DNA of 64,000 nt from assembly GCF_002078015.1 (NCBI RefSeq), contig NZ_LWBP01000210.1, forward strand, positions 310,001 to 374,000, given 5' to 3'. Below the pieces are notes generated by a model. It did no database searches and was not told where the DNA came from. It worked only from the letters and a program-made list of their open reading frames with translations. Positions 7,372 to 16,629 of this stretch are shown one piece after another. Made by a program: the position numbers and the translations under genes. Origin of the DNA: Niastella populi (GTDB lineage Bacteria; Bacteroidota; Bacteroidia; Chitinophagales; Chitinophagaceae). Every line of letters begins with the position of its first letter. The stretch's first letter is position 1.

Positions 7372-9499
7372 GGAGGTTAAAAAGGACATATTATGGCGGG
7401 TTTACCTGTGCTACATAGGCATAGTTGTATTCAGTATTGCCATTCTGGGGCGGGCGATTTACATTCAACAGGTGCAGGGCAAATTCTGGCGCGGGCAGGC
7501 AAAAGACCAGCAGCAGAAGTTTGTAGAGATCGATGCGCAACGCGGTACCATTTATAGTGAAGATGGCCGAATGCTCAGTACCTCAACACCGTATTTTGAC
7601 ATTTATGTTGATTTTGCAGCAGAGGGATTACGTCAGAAGAACGGCGCGCGGTTCCACAATAACCTTGATTCACTGTCACTTGGCCTGGCCACCATGTTCC
7701 CTGAGAAAAGTAAGGCATCGTGGCGCCGTGAATTAAAGAATGGTTATCAAAGAAAGAACCGCTATTATTTGTTGAAAAAGAACCTGACATTTCAGCAATA
7801 CAAACAGTTACGCAGTTTGCCATTGGTGCGGTTGGGAAAAGATAAAAGCGGTTTCATTGCGGAAGTAAAAGATAAGCGTTTAAACCCTTTCGGGTTGCTG
7901 GCAAACAGAACCATCGGGTTATCACGCGAATACATAGATAGCGGCGGAAATATGCGCAGTATGAATGTGGGGTTGGAAAAAACGTATGACGATCAGTTGC
8001 GGGGCGAAAGTGGAAAACGTTTGATGCGAAAAATTGCAGCCGGTGTATTTGTACCTGTCGACGGATCGGAGATAGAACCGCAGAACGGAAAAGACATCAT
8101 CACCACGCTGGATGTGAACATTCAGGATATCGCTGAAAATGCATTGCTGAATGTTTTAACCACAAATGAGTGTGAATATGGTACTTGCATCGTAATGGAA
8201 GTGGCAACAGGGAAAATTAAAGCCATCGCTAACCTGAGCCGAAGGGAAGACGGCAGTTACTGGGAGAATTACAATTACGCCGTACAGGCATCTGAGCCCG
8301 GTTCTACTTTTAAATTGGCTACGATGTTGGCGTTGCTCGAAGATCAATTAATAACTTTGCAGCAACACATAAACCTCGAAGGCGGAAGCTGGAACGTAAA
8401 TGGAAGAACCGTATATGACACCGAAGATCATGGCACGGATGCAACAGTAAAAGAGGCGTTTGAACACAGCTCGAATGTTGGAATGGCAAAGTTGACCACC
8501 ACCTACTATGGTAAGAATCCGACTCGTTTTATAAATCACCTTAAGAAACTGCGATTCGATCAGCTAACGGGCATCGATCTGTTGGGCGAAGGAAAACCGC
8601 TGGTGAAAACACCTAAATCAAGGTCATGGAGCGCAACATCGCTGCCATGGATGAGTTTCGGGTACGAAGTAATGGTAAGCCCTTTGCAAACATTGATGTT
8701 ATATAATGCGGTAGCGAATGATGGAAAAATGATGAAGCCTTACCTGGTGAACGCAGTAACCGAAAACGGCGTGACGATACAGGAGAACCAGCCGCAGATA
8801 GTGGAAGAAACGATCTGCAGTACAAAAACATTAAAACAGTTACGCCAGTGTCTTGAAGGTGTTTGTTCAGATGGAACGGCAAAGGAATTGTTCAGGGGAG
8901 CGCCCTACCGCACAGCAGGTAAAACCGGCACAGCTTTGATGGCCAACGGCAATAAAGGATACAGTGAGAAAATTTATCAGTCGTCGTTTGCAGGTTATTT
9001 TCCGGCCGAACATCCGCAATACAGCTGCATAGTTGTGATCCGTAACAAACCGTTTGCACCTGTTTACTACGGAGCAAAAATTGCAGGACCGGTATTTAAA
9101 GAGATCGCCGATAAATTATATGCGTTGAATGCCGATCGAAGCAGGGGATTGAAGCAGCTGGCATTGAGAAAAGACAGCAGCTTCCATTTATACGCCGGTT
9201 CAACGGAAGATATAAAAGAGGTGGTTGAGAAGTTACGAATGAAATACCGCGATTCGGCAAAAGCAGATGAATGGGGTCATTTGTATACAGTAAATAACCA
9301 ACAGGTGTTGAACAACAGGAAAGTGTCGAATAAGATCATGCCCGATATACGGGGAATGGGTTTAAAAGATGCACTGTTCCTGTTGGAAAACAGAAAAATG
9401 AAAGTAGTGTTCCGGGGCAGGGGGAAAGTGGTTAGTCAGAGCATAGAACCCGGGGCATATGTAAGTAATCATCAAACGGTGAGTTTAGAACTGAATTAA
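7370..9499 (+). CDS. ftsI: Septal peptidoglycan transpeptidase (penicillin-binding protein) with PASTA domain
   Basis: FtsI (PBP3/PbpB) crosslinks septal peptidoglycan in the periplasm. The 709-residue protein has a short cytoplasmic end, a membrane anchor at about residues 11-30, a PBP dimerisation region, then the transpeptidase motifs: nucleophile Ser312 in STFK, SSN at 367-369 and KTG at 518-520. A PASTA-like domain (MPDIRGMGLKDALFLLE to the end, about 655-709) closes the protein. Family and position next to ftsL, murE and ftsW agree. The start lies in an intergenic word repeat (CACCATGG). Confidence 0.96.
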   Translation: MEVKKDILWRVYLCYIGIVVFSIAILGRAIYIQQVQGKFWRGQAKDQQQKFVEIDAQRGTIYSEDGRMLSTSTPYFDIYVDFAAEGLRQKNGARFHNNLDSLSLGLATMFPEKSKASWRRELKNGYQRKNRYYLLKKNLTFQQYKQLRSLPLVRLGKDKSGFIAEVKDKRLNPFGLLANRTIGLSREYIDSGGNMRSMNVGLEKTYDDQLRGESGKRLMRKIAAGVFVPVDGSEIEPQNGKDIITTLDVNIQDIAENALLNVLTTNECEYGTCIVMEVATGKIKAIANLSRREDGSYWENYNYAVQASEPGSTFKLATMLALLEDQLITLQQHINLEGGSWNVNGRTVYDTEDHGTDATVKEAFEHSSNVGMAKLTTTYYGKNPTRFINHLKKLRFDQLTGIDLLGEGKPLVKTPKSRSWSATSLPWMSFGYEVMVSPLQTLMLYNAVANDGKMMKPYLVNAVTENGVTIQENQPQIVEETICSTKTLKQLRQCLEGVCSDGTAKELFRGAPYRTAGKTGTALMANGNKGYSEKIYQSSFAGYFPAEHPQYSCIVVIRNKPFAPVYYGAKIAGPVFKEIADKLYALNADRSRGLKQLALRKDSSFHLYAGSTEDIKEVVEKLRMKYRDSAKADEWGHLYTVNNQQVLNNRKVSNKIMPDIRGMGLKDALFLLENRKMKVVFRGRGKVVSQSIEPGAYVSNHQTVSLELN

Positions 9500-9511
9500 T
9501 AAATATATAGC

Positions 9512-10975
9512 GTGACACTGCAGGATATACTATATAAGGTAAGTATTCGCTCGGTACATGGTAACACCAGCATACCGGTGCATGACCTGCAGTTGGATTC
9601 ACGGAAGGTAAGCGCAGGATCGGTTTTTATTGCCGTAAAAGGTTCTGCGGTAGATGGCCACCGGTTTATTGATCAGGTGTTACAACAGGGCGCCGTTGCG
9701 GTCATCTGTGAAACAATGCCCGCCGAATTGAAAGAGGGAGTGGTGTATGTTCAGGTGGAGAGCAGCGCGGCTGCCGCGGGTTACATGGCACATAACTTTT
9801 ACGAACAGCCATCTGAAAAAGTAAAGCTGATAGGAGTAACCGGCACCAACGGTAAAACAACCATCGCTACCTTATTATTCAAGCTCTTTACCAACCTGGG
9901 ATATAAATGTGGCCTGCTGAGCACGGTGCAGAATCATATTGGAAATGAAGTAGTGCCGGCAACACATACCACACCCGACGCCATCAGCCTGAATGCCATG
10001 CTGCAACAAATGGTGAACAGCGGCTGTACCCATGTTTTCATGGAAACCAGTTCGCATGCCATACACCAGCATCGTATAACCGGTTTGAAGTATGCCGGCG
10101 GGTTATTCAGCAACATTACCCATGATCACCTCGATTATCATAAAACATTCGATGAATATATCAGGGTAAAGAAATCGTTCTTCGATCTGCTGCCATCAGA
10201 AGCATTTGCCATATCAAATGCCGATGACAAACGCGGTCAGGTGATGTTGCAAAATACACACGCGCGCAAATACCTGTACAGCCTGCGAACGATGGCGGAG
10301 TTCAAAGGCAAGATCCTGGAGAACAGGTTAACCGGTTTGGTAATGACCATCAACGACCAGGAAGTGCATTTCCGCCTTATTGGTGAATTCAATGCCTACA
10401 ACCTGTTGGCCGTATATGGTGCTGCCATTTGTTTGGGTGAAGATAAACTGGAAGTGTTGCGGGTGTTGAGCGAGATCACCGGGGCGGAAGGACGATTTGA
10501 TTATATCATTTCACCCAACCAGAAAATAATAGGGATTGTAGATTATGCCCACACGCCGGATGCATTGCTGAACGTGTTGGCCACTATAAAAAAATTGCGC
10601 GAAGGACATGAGCAGGTTATTACGGTAGTTGGTTGTGGCGGCGATCGCGATAAAACCAAACGTCCGGTAATGGCGGAAGTTACCTGCGAGCACAGTGACA
10701 AAGTGGTATTCACTTCCGATAATCCGCGCAGTGAAGATCCATTACAGATCCTGGCCGACATGGAAACCGGTTTAAATACCGCGGCCAAAAGAAAATATGT
10801 ATCAGTGCCCGATCGCAAAGAAGCCATAAAACTGGCAGTGAGCATGGCAAAGCCGGGAGATATTGTGTTGATTGCCGGTAAGGGCCATGAGAAGTATCAG
10901 GAAATAAAAGGAGTAAAACATCCTTTTGACGATAAGCAGGTGATGCGTGAAATGTTTGAGCTGTATGAAAAATGA
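9512..10975 (+). CDS. murE: UDP-MurNAc-L-Ala-D-Glu--2,6-diaminopimelate ligase MurE
   Basis: MurE adds the third stem residue to the cytoplasmic peptidoglycan precursor, using ATP. The 487-residue protein has the Mur ligase P-loop GVTGTNGKTT (108-117), the ETSSHAIHQHR block, FSNITHDHLDYH, and the C-terminal DYAHTPDAL and FTSDNPRSEDP. The DNPR motif is the known signature for meso-diaminopimelate rather than lysine. Translation seems to begin at GTG 9512, 12 nt after ftsI, since no ATG precedes the conserved N-terminal domain. murF does not follow it, as is usual in this phylum. Confidence 0.95.
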   Translation: MTLQDILYKVSIRSVHGNTSIPVHDLQLDSRKVSAGSVFIAVKGSAVDGHRFIDQVLQQGAVAVICETMPAELKEGVVYVQVESSAAAAGYMAHNFYEQPSEKVKLIGVTGTNGKTTIATLLFKLFTNLGYKCGLLSTVQNHIGNEVVPATHTTPDAISLNAMLQQMVNSGCTHVFMETSSHAIHQHRITGLKYAGGLFSNITHDHLDYHKTFDEYIRVKKSFFDLLPSEAFAISNADDKRGQVMLQNTHARKYLYSLRTMAEFKGKILENRLTGLVMTINDQEVHFRLIGEFNAYNLLAVYGAAICLGEDKLEVLRVLSEITGAEGRFDYIISPNQKIIGIVDYAHTPDALLNVLATIKKLREGHEQVITVVGCGGDRDKTKRPVMAEVTCEHSDKVVFTSDNPRSEDPLQILADMETGLNTAAKRKYVSVPDRKEAIKLAVSMAKPGDIVLIAGKGHEKYQEIKGVKHPFDDKQVMREMFELYEK

Positions 10976-11009
10976 GGAACAAGAGCTCGTACACCTAAAA
11001 TAAACCAAC

Positions 11010-12290
11010 ATGTTGTACCATTTAATCGATTGGTTAAAGGAATTGGGGGTTAAGATGCCTGGTAATGCACTGTTTCAGTTCATTACATCCAGGGTATTGC
11101 TGGCAGTGATCCTGTCGCTGGTAATATCGGCCGTGTTCGGGAAAAAGTTCATCAATTACCTGCGTAAAAAACAGGTAGGCGAAACCGTACGCGATCTGGG
11201 CCTGGCCGGTGAACAGCAAAAGAAGGGAACGCCAACCATGGGCGGTTTTATAATCATCCTGGCAATTCTGGTTCCAACGCTCTTGCTGGCCGATTTAACA
11301 AAGGCTTACATCCGCCTCATGTTGTTTGCGACCGTATGGCTGGGGATGATAGGTTTTATAGATGATTACCTGAAACTGCGCGCCAAAAAGCTGGCCCAGC
11401 AACAAGGCATCGCTTATAAAAAAGGTGATAAGGATGGTTTGGCCGGGTGGTTCAAAATATTAGGACAGGTTGTGTTGGGTTTTGTAGTGGCTGCCACATT
11501 GTTATTCAATAACAATACAAAGGCATGGCGGGAATTTACCGGAACAACGCCACCGGCCGAATCCGCCAACTACAGGGAAATAACTTTTGACGGTAAGGTT
11601 AAAAAGTTTGTGGTAGCCGATGAGCCTATTACAACCATCCCGTTTGTAAAATCGCACGAGTTCAACTATTCAAAACTGTTGCCTGAAGGTTTACGCTCTT
11701 TGACCTGGATCCTGTATGTGATCATCGTTATTATTATTGTAACGGCAGTTTCCAATGGCGCCAACATAACCGATGGTATCGATGGGTTGGCAACAGGAAC
11801 AAGCGCCATTATAGGAGCATGTTTGGGCATCTTTGCGTACGCGAGCGGTAACCTGCGGTTTGCCGAATACCTGAACATTATGTATATACCCAACCTCGGT
11901 GAGCTGAGTATATTCATCGGCGCCATGATCGGGGCCTGCGTAGGGTTCCTGTGGTATAATTCATATCCGGCGCAGGTATTTATGGGTGATACGGGAAGTT
12001 TGACGCTGGGCGGGATCATTGCTGCACTGGCGATCATTGTAAGAAAAGAATTACTGATCCCTATTTTCTGCGGTGTGTTCCTGGTTGAGAACCTGAGTGT
12101 GATCTTGCAGGTGTCGTATTTCAAATACACGAAGCGGAAATATGGTGAAGGGAAAAGAATATTCCTTATGAGCCCGCTGCACCACCACTACCAAAAGCTG
12201 GGTTACCATGAATCGAAGATCGTAACGAGGTTCTGGATAGTGACCATCCTGTGTATAGTGTTTGCGATAGTAACACTGAAAATAAGATAA
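11010..12290 (+). CDS. mraY: Phospho-N-acetylmuramoyl-pentapeptide-transferase MraY
   Basis: MraY makes lipid I by transferring phospho-MurNAc-pentapeptide to undecaprenyl phosphate in the inner membrane. The 426-residue polytopic protein has the family motifs GTPTMGG, the DDYLKLR aspartate pair, [20 protein letters not shown] and the [11 protein letters not shown] histidine motif. About 60 residues between membrane helices (from [10 protein letters not shown] to SHEFNYS) form an extra loop compared with E. coli MraY (360 residues); such insertions are common in Bacteroidota. It lies 34 nt after murE. Confidence 0.97.
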   Translation: MLYHLIDWLKELGVKMPGNALFQFITSRVLLAVILSLVISAVFGKKFINYLRKKQVGETVRDLGLAGEQQKKGTPTMGGFIIILAILVPTLLLADLTKAYIRLMLFATVWLGMIGFIDDYLKLRAKKLAQQQGIAYKKGDKDGLAGWFKILGQVVLGFVVAATLLFNNNTKAWREFTGTTPPAESANYREITFDGKVKKFVVADEPITTIPFVKSHEFNYSKLLPEGLRSLTWILYVIIVIIIVTAVSNGANITDGIDGLATGTSAIIGACLGIFAYASGNLRFAEYLNIMYIPNLGELSIFIGAMIGACVGFLWYNSYPAQVFMGDTGSLTLGGIIAALAIIVRKELLIPIFCGVFLVENLSVILQVSYFKYTKRKYGEGKRIFLMSPLHHHYQKLGYHESKIVTRFWIVTILCIVFAIVTLKIR

Positions 12291-12514
12291 TAAAAAGCCT
12301 CACCGGTTAGCCGGAAGCTTGAATAGCAATAAACTGATTACTGAAAAACCAACACTCTGAATTTCCACTTAAGGAAAACCAATCATAGTAGTAGGTAGAG
12401 TGTGGTAGAGCAGTACAAATTCAAACTAAGGAAGAACCCCCTTTAATCCGGATAACACCCGATTAATAATATAAGTACCCGGTATAACCGGCACGTAATG
12501 GAGTTAGTATTTAC

Positions 12515-13855
12515 ATGAGTAAGCGATTGGTAATACTTGGAGCCGGCGAAAGCGGCGTTGGCACTGCCATCCTTGGCAGGCAGAAGGGGTATGATGTGTT
12601 TGTATCGGACGGTGGAGCGGTAAAAGAGAAATATAAAGAGGAGCTGAATAAATACGGGATCGAATGGGAAGCAGATCAGCATACCGAAGAGAAGATCTTG
12701 AACGCGGATGAAGTGATGAAAAGTCCGGGCATTCCTGAGAAGAGCGAACTGGTGAAAAAGATCAGGAAAAAAGGAATACCGGTTATCAGTGAAATAGAAT
12801 TTGCATACCGCTACAAAGGCAACAGTAAGATCATTGGCATTACGGGCAGTAACGGAAAAACGACAACGACGTCGTTGATGTATCATATTTGTAAAACCGC
12901 CGGACTGGATTGTGCGCTTGTAGGCAATATCGGTTATTCATTCGCCAAACAGATAGCTGAAGACCCGAAGGAATTGTATGTGGCGGAGATCAGCAGTTTT
13001 CAATTGGATGATATTGAAACGTTCAGGCCCGATGTAGCGATACTTACCAATATTTCGGAAGACCATTTGGACAGATATGATTACCGGTTCGAAAACTATA
13101 TACACAGTAAGTTCAGGATAGCTGAGAACCAAACAGCGCAGGACTATTTTATTTACTGTGCCGATGATCCGGTAACCATGCAGTACTTAGAGAAATATAC
13201 TATCAAATCTAACCCATTACCATTCAGTATGAGTAAAGAATTACCCCAGGGCGGTTTTATCAGGAACGGACAGATGACTGTTACAGTTGATGATGAGAAG
13301 ATGCAGATGAATGTGAGTGATTTTACTTTAAAAGGAAAACACAACCAGAATAACACGATGGCAGCAAGTTTAGGTGGTGTAACGATGGGGATTCGCAAGG
13401 AGAAGATCCGCGTAGCCGTTCAAACATTCGAATCGCTGGCCCACAGGATGGAACCCGTTAGCACTGTACGTGGTGTTGAGTTCATCAACGACAGCAAGGC
13501 CACGAATGTGAACAGTACCTGGTATGCCCTCGAGAGCATGGAGCGGCCTACTATTCTCATACTGGGTGGGGTAGATAAAGGAAATGATTATTCTATCCTT
13601 ACCGACCTCGTTCGCGAAAAAGTGAAAGCGATCGTGTGTTTAGGTACGGATAACCTTAAAATACATGAAGCATTTAAAAATGATGTACAGTTGATGGTGA
13701 ACACCGCTTCGGCAGAAGAAGCCGTAAAAGCTGCATTTCATTTTGCCACACCGGGCGATACGGTTTTGTTAAGCCCGGCCTGCGCCAGCTTCGATCTGTT
13801 CAAGAATTATGAAGATCGCGGCGACCAGTTCAAGCAGGCAGTGCGCGAATTGTAA
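12515..13855 (+). CDS. murD: UDP-N-acetylmuramoylalanine--D-glutamate ligase MurD
   Basis: MurD adds D-glutamate to UDP-MurNAc-L-Ala. The 446-residue protein begins with a Rossmann-like GAGESGVGTAILG, carries the P-loop GITGSNGKTTTTS, the LAHRMEPV and NDSKATN motifs and the C-terminal LLSPACASFDLFKNYEDRG signature. The start at 12515 fits the family (MSKRLVILGAGESG). A 224-nt gap separates it from mraY; I see no clear promoter or terminator in that gap, only a short CCGGTTAGCCGG palindrome near 12303. Confidence 0.96.
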   Translation: MSKRLVILGAGESGVGTAILGRQKGYDVFVSDGGAVKEKYKEELNKYGIEWEADQHTEEKILNADEVMKSPGIPEKSELVKKIRKKGIPVISEIEFAYRYKGNSKIIGITGSNGKTTTTSLMYHICKTAGLDCALVGNIGYSFAKQIAEDPKELYVAEISSFQLDDIETFRPDVAILTNISEDHLDRYDYRFENYIHSKFRIAENQTAQDYFIYCADDPVTMQYLEKYTIKSNPLPFSMSKELPQGGFIRNGQMTVTVDDEKMQMNVSDFTLKGKHNQNNTMAASLGGVTMGIRKEKIRVAVQTFESLAHRMEPVSTVRGVEFINDSKATNVNSTWYALESMERPTILILGGVDKGNDYSILTDLVREKVKAIVCLGTDNLKIHEAFKNDVQLMVNTASAEEAVKAAFHFATPGDTVLLSPACASFDLFKNYEDRGDQFKQAVREL

Positions 13856-13916
13856 CCGGTTTGCAGTTTTCAACTGCCAACTGGTAGCCAGGCTAAAAGA
13901 GTGTTAATGAAAAGGA

Positions 13917-15368
13917 ATGACGAATGTTAACGATATAGGTTTGTTAAACAAAACCCGGGGTGATAAGGTCATCTGGGCTATTGTGGTCGTATTGGCCCTG
14001 GTGTCAATGCTGGCGGTGTATAGTTCTACCGGATTACTTGCATATAAGCATAACCGCGGAAACACCGAGGTGTACCTGTTCAAACAGGTAGTTACTACCA
14101 TCATGGGCCTGGCGATCATCTATTTTTCACACCGGGTGAATTATACCTTGTACTCAAGGGTAGCGCGGATCTTATTCATGATCTCGATACCCTTGTTGGT
14201 ATATACCTTGTTCTTTGGCGTTGAATTAAACCAGGGTAGCCGCTGGATCCGGTTACCTATCATTAATCTCACGTTTCAAACTTCCGATCTCGCCAAGCTG
14301 GCGCTCTTCATGTTCCTGAGCCGCCTGCTGAGCAAAAAACAGGAAGTGATCAAGGATTTCAAAAAGGGATATATCCCTGTGATCATACCCATAGCTGTCG
14401 TTTGTATTTTGATAGCCCCGGCCAACCTGTCAACCGCATTGCTGATAGCTGCTACCAGCATGTTGTTATTATTTATAGGCAGGGCAAGCACCAAACACCT
14501 GTTACTGACGATTGGGATAGCCGCCATTCCGGTAGCGATACTGGTAATGATAGCTGTAGCTTTTTATGATAAGAAAGAAGAGAAATGCGCAGAGCTGCCT
14601 TTCTTTTTGCAAACCGCACGTATCCCAACCTGGATAAGCCGCGTGCAAAACTTTATTTACGACAGCAAACAGGTTGATAAAGATGAGAACTATCAGATCA
14701 ATCAGGCAAAGATCGCCATTGCAAAAGGCGGTTTGCTGGGGTTAGGTCCGGGTAATAGTGAAACGCGGAACTTTTTACCGCACCCGTATTCAGATTTCAT
14801 TTTTGCCATCATCATTGAAGAGTATGGACTGGCGGGAGGCTGTTTTCTCTTATTTGTATACCTGCTGTTCCTGTTGAGGAGTATCAGGATCTTTAAAAAA
14901 TGCCCTTATGCTTTTGGGGCATTTCTGGCGTTGGGGTTAAGCTTCACGCTGGTGATACAGGCCCTCATCAACATGGCGGTAACGGTTAACCTGTTTCCGG
15001 TAACGGGCGTTACATTGCCGCTGGTAAGTATGGGTGGCAGCTCGTTCATGTTCACCTGCCTGGCCATTGGCATCATCTTAAGTGTGGCCCGTAATGTAGA
15101 ACAGCTCGAAGCGCCGGCCACACCAAAAGCAACCGGTGAAGCAAAAGAGAAAAAGAAAGCTGCTGCTGATGAGGAAGAAGCCGGGATGGAGGAAGAAGAA
15201 ACACCGGTGAAAGCCAAAAAGGAAAAAGCGGTGAAGAAAGTAAAAGCCACCGAGGCAGAAAAAGCAGAAATGGCCGGGAAAGCGGAGAAAGCAGACAAAG
15301 CGGAAAGAAGTAAGGCATTGAAACCGTTGACCGATATAGCGATGAATGATCTGGAGCAAGGCAAGTAA
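13917..15368 (+). CDS. ftsW: SEDS peptidoglycan glycosyltransferase FtsW with a charged C-terminal tail
   Basis: FtsW polymerises septal glycan strands from lipid II together with FtsI. The first 392 residues are a typical polytopic SEDS protein: QGSRWIRLP, the SDLAKLALFMFLSR block, AIAKGGLLGLGPGNS, LPHPYSDFIFAII and the closing GVTLPLVSMGGSS. Residues from about 397 to 483 form a cytoplasmic tail made almost only of Lys, Ala and Glu (TGEAKEKKKAAADEEEAG and similar). Usual FtsW proteins end soon after the last helix, so this tail is an addition. It lies 61 nt after murD. Confidence 0.95.
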   Translation: MTNVNDIGLLNKTRGDKVIWAIVVVLALVSMLAVYSSTGLLAYKHNRGNTEVYLFKQVVTTIMGLAIIYFSHRVNYTLYSRVARILFMISIPLLVYTLFFGVELNQGSRWIRLPIINLTFQTSDLAKLALFMFLSRLLSKKQEVIKDFKKGYIPVIIPIAVVCILIAPANLSTALLIAATSMLLLFIGRASTKHLLLTIGIAAIPVAILVMIAVAFYDKKEEKCAELPFFLQTARIPTWISRVQNFIYDSKQVDKDENYQINQAKIAIAKGGLLGLGPGNSETRNFLPHPYSDFIFAIIIEEYGLAGGCFLLFVYLLFLLRSIRIFKKCPYAFGAFLALGLSFTLVIQALINMAVTVNLFPVTGVTLPLVSMGGSSFMFTCLAIGIILSVARNVEQLEAPATPKATGEAKEKKKAAADEEEAGMEEEETPVKAKKEKAVKKVKATEAEKAEMAGKAEKADKAERSKALKPLTDIAMNDLEQGK

Positions 15369-15388
15369 GCTTTCAAAAAAAATGCACA

Positions 15389-16537
15389 ATGAGCGAGTCA
15401 CCAAATATATCAACAGGCTCACATTACCCCCCCACCGGGGTGGCCAGGGGTGGCCGGATAATCATAGCAGGAGGAGGAACGGGCGGACATATTTTTCCGG
15501 CGGTGGCCATTGCACATGCATTGCGTAAACTGGAACCATCTGTTGAGATCCTGTTTGTAGGGGCCAAAGGAAAAATGGAAATGGAAAAAGTGCCGCAGGC
15601 AGGATATAATATTATAGGGTTAGACATCGCCGGTTTTAACAGAAGTTCTTTGATAAAGAATATCGGTTTGCCATTTAAACTCATAAAAAGTTTCTGGCAG
15701 GTTCGAAGCATTCTTAAAACATTTCAACCCGATGCGGTGATAGGTGTGGGTGGTTATTCAACCTATCCGGTATTGCGCTCGGCGCAGGCAAAGGGAATAC
15801 CCACATTTATACACGAGGCCAATTCATTTGCCGGTAAAGCAAACATGATGCTGGGTAGAAATGCCACCAGGATCTTTGTGGCAACCGATGGCATGGAAAA
15901 GTTTTTTCCGGCCGGCAAGATCATGATCACCGGCAACCCGGTACGGCAGAACATTGTAAACAATACCATCAGCCGTTCAGAAGGCATTCAGTTCTTTGGG
16001 TTGGATGCATCTAAGAAAACGGTATTTGTTACCGGCGGTAGTTTGGGCGCGAAAGGAATAAACGAAGCGATAGATGCCAACATAAATGCATTCATACAGA
16101 ATGACGTGCAGCTGATATGGCAAACCGGTAAACTGTATGCTGAAAAAGCCAGCGCAAGGGCGGCGGAGAACCGGAACATCTGGGCCAACAGTTTCATTAC
16201 ACAAATGGAATATGCTTATGCGGCCGCAGACATTGTGATCTCGAGAGCAGGCGCCATGTCGGTAGCTGAATTATGTGTAGCGAAAAAACCTGTAGTGTTT
16301 GTGCCCTTTCCGTTTGCCGCAGAAGATCATCAGACTGCCAATGCACAAAACCTGGTGAACAAACAGGCCGGCTTATTGATAAAAGACAGCGAGGCAAGGG
16401 AAAAACTGGTTCCAACCGTAATTGCCCTAGCCCGTGATGAGGACCAGCAAAAGATGCTGCGGGAGAATATTGGGGAATTAGCGGTTACCGATGCAGATGA
16501 AGTGGTTGCGAGGGAAGTGTTGAGATTGATTAGTTAA
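15389..16537 (+). CDS. murG: UDP-GlcNAc--lipid I N-acetylglucosamine transferase MurG
   Basis: MurG converts lipid I to lipid II on the cytoplasmic membrane face. The 382-residue protein has the GT28 motifs IIIAGGGTGGHIFPA (24-38), GVGGYSTYP, TGGSLGAKGIN and the C-terminal SRAGAMSVAELC with FPFAAEDHQTANA. About 20 residues (MSESPNISTGSHYPPTGVAR) precede the first strand, more than usual. They are encoded by a GC-rich repeat-like stretch (15413-15455), so the true start is uncertain; an in-frame GTG at 15440 is an alternative. It follows ftsW by 20 nt. Confidence 0.95.
   Translation: MSESPNISTGSHYPPTGVARGGRIIIAGGGTGGHIFPAVAIAHALRKLEPSVEILFVGAKGKMEMEKVPQAGYNIIGLDIAGFNRSSLIKNIGLPFKLIKSFWQVRSILKTFQPDAVIGVGGYSTYPVLRSAQAKGIPTFIHEANSFAGKANMMLGRNATRIFVATDGMEKFFPAGKIMITGNPVRQNIVNNTISRSEGIQFFGLDASKKTVFVTGGSLGAKGINEAIDANINAFIQNDVQLIWQTGKLYAEKASARAAENRNIWANSFITQMEYAYAAADIVISRAGAMSVAELCVAKKPVVFVPFPFAAEDHQTANAQNLVNKQAGLLIKDSEAREKLVPTVIALARDEDQQKMLRENIGELAVTDADEVVAREVLRLIS
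15413..15455 (+). repeat. GC-rich palindromic repeat at the 5' end of murG
   Basis: CCCCCCACCGGGG is followed by TGGCCAGGGGTGGCCGG. The core resembles the copies in murC (17586-17624), in the FadN-type gene (28026-28079) and between ftsA and ftsZ (20375-20423), all of the form CTCCNCC...GGGGAGGCCGGGAGG. Confidence 0.5.
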
Positions 16538-16625
16538 CGAGTTGACTGGTTAACGAGTTAACAAGTTAAGGCTGGTTGAAAAGTTGATATTGTTGCCGTT
16601 TGCCGTTTCACGATTCACGAATAAA
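16533..16625. repeat. GTTAACGAGTTAACAAG and CACGATTCACGA word repeats
   Basis: The gap between murG and murC consists of GTTGACTGGTTAACGAG words followed by GCCGTTTGCCGTTTCACGATTCACGA. Related words appear at 22738-22805, 36216-36260, 54567-54580 (first type) and 62484-62520 (second type). Confidence 0.6.
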
Positions 16626-16629
16626 GAAA

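Noticed and set aside
14906-15422. Several overlapping open frames opposite the ftsW tail
   Set aside because: Antisense of the low-complexity Lys/Ala/Glu tail; no start context or family.
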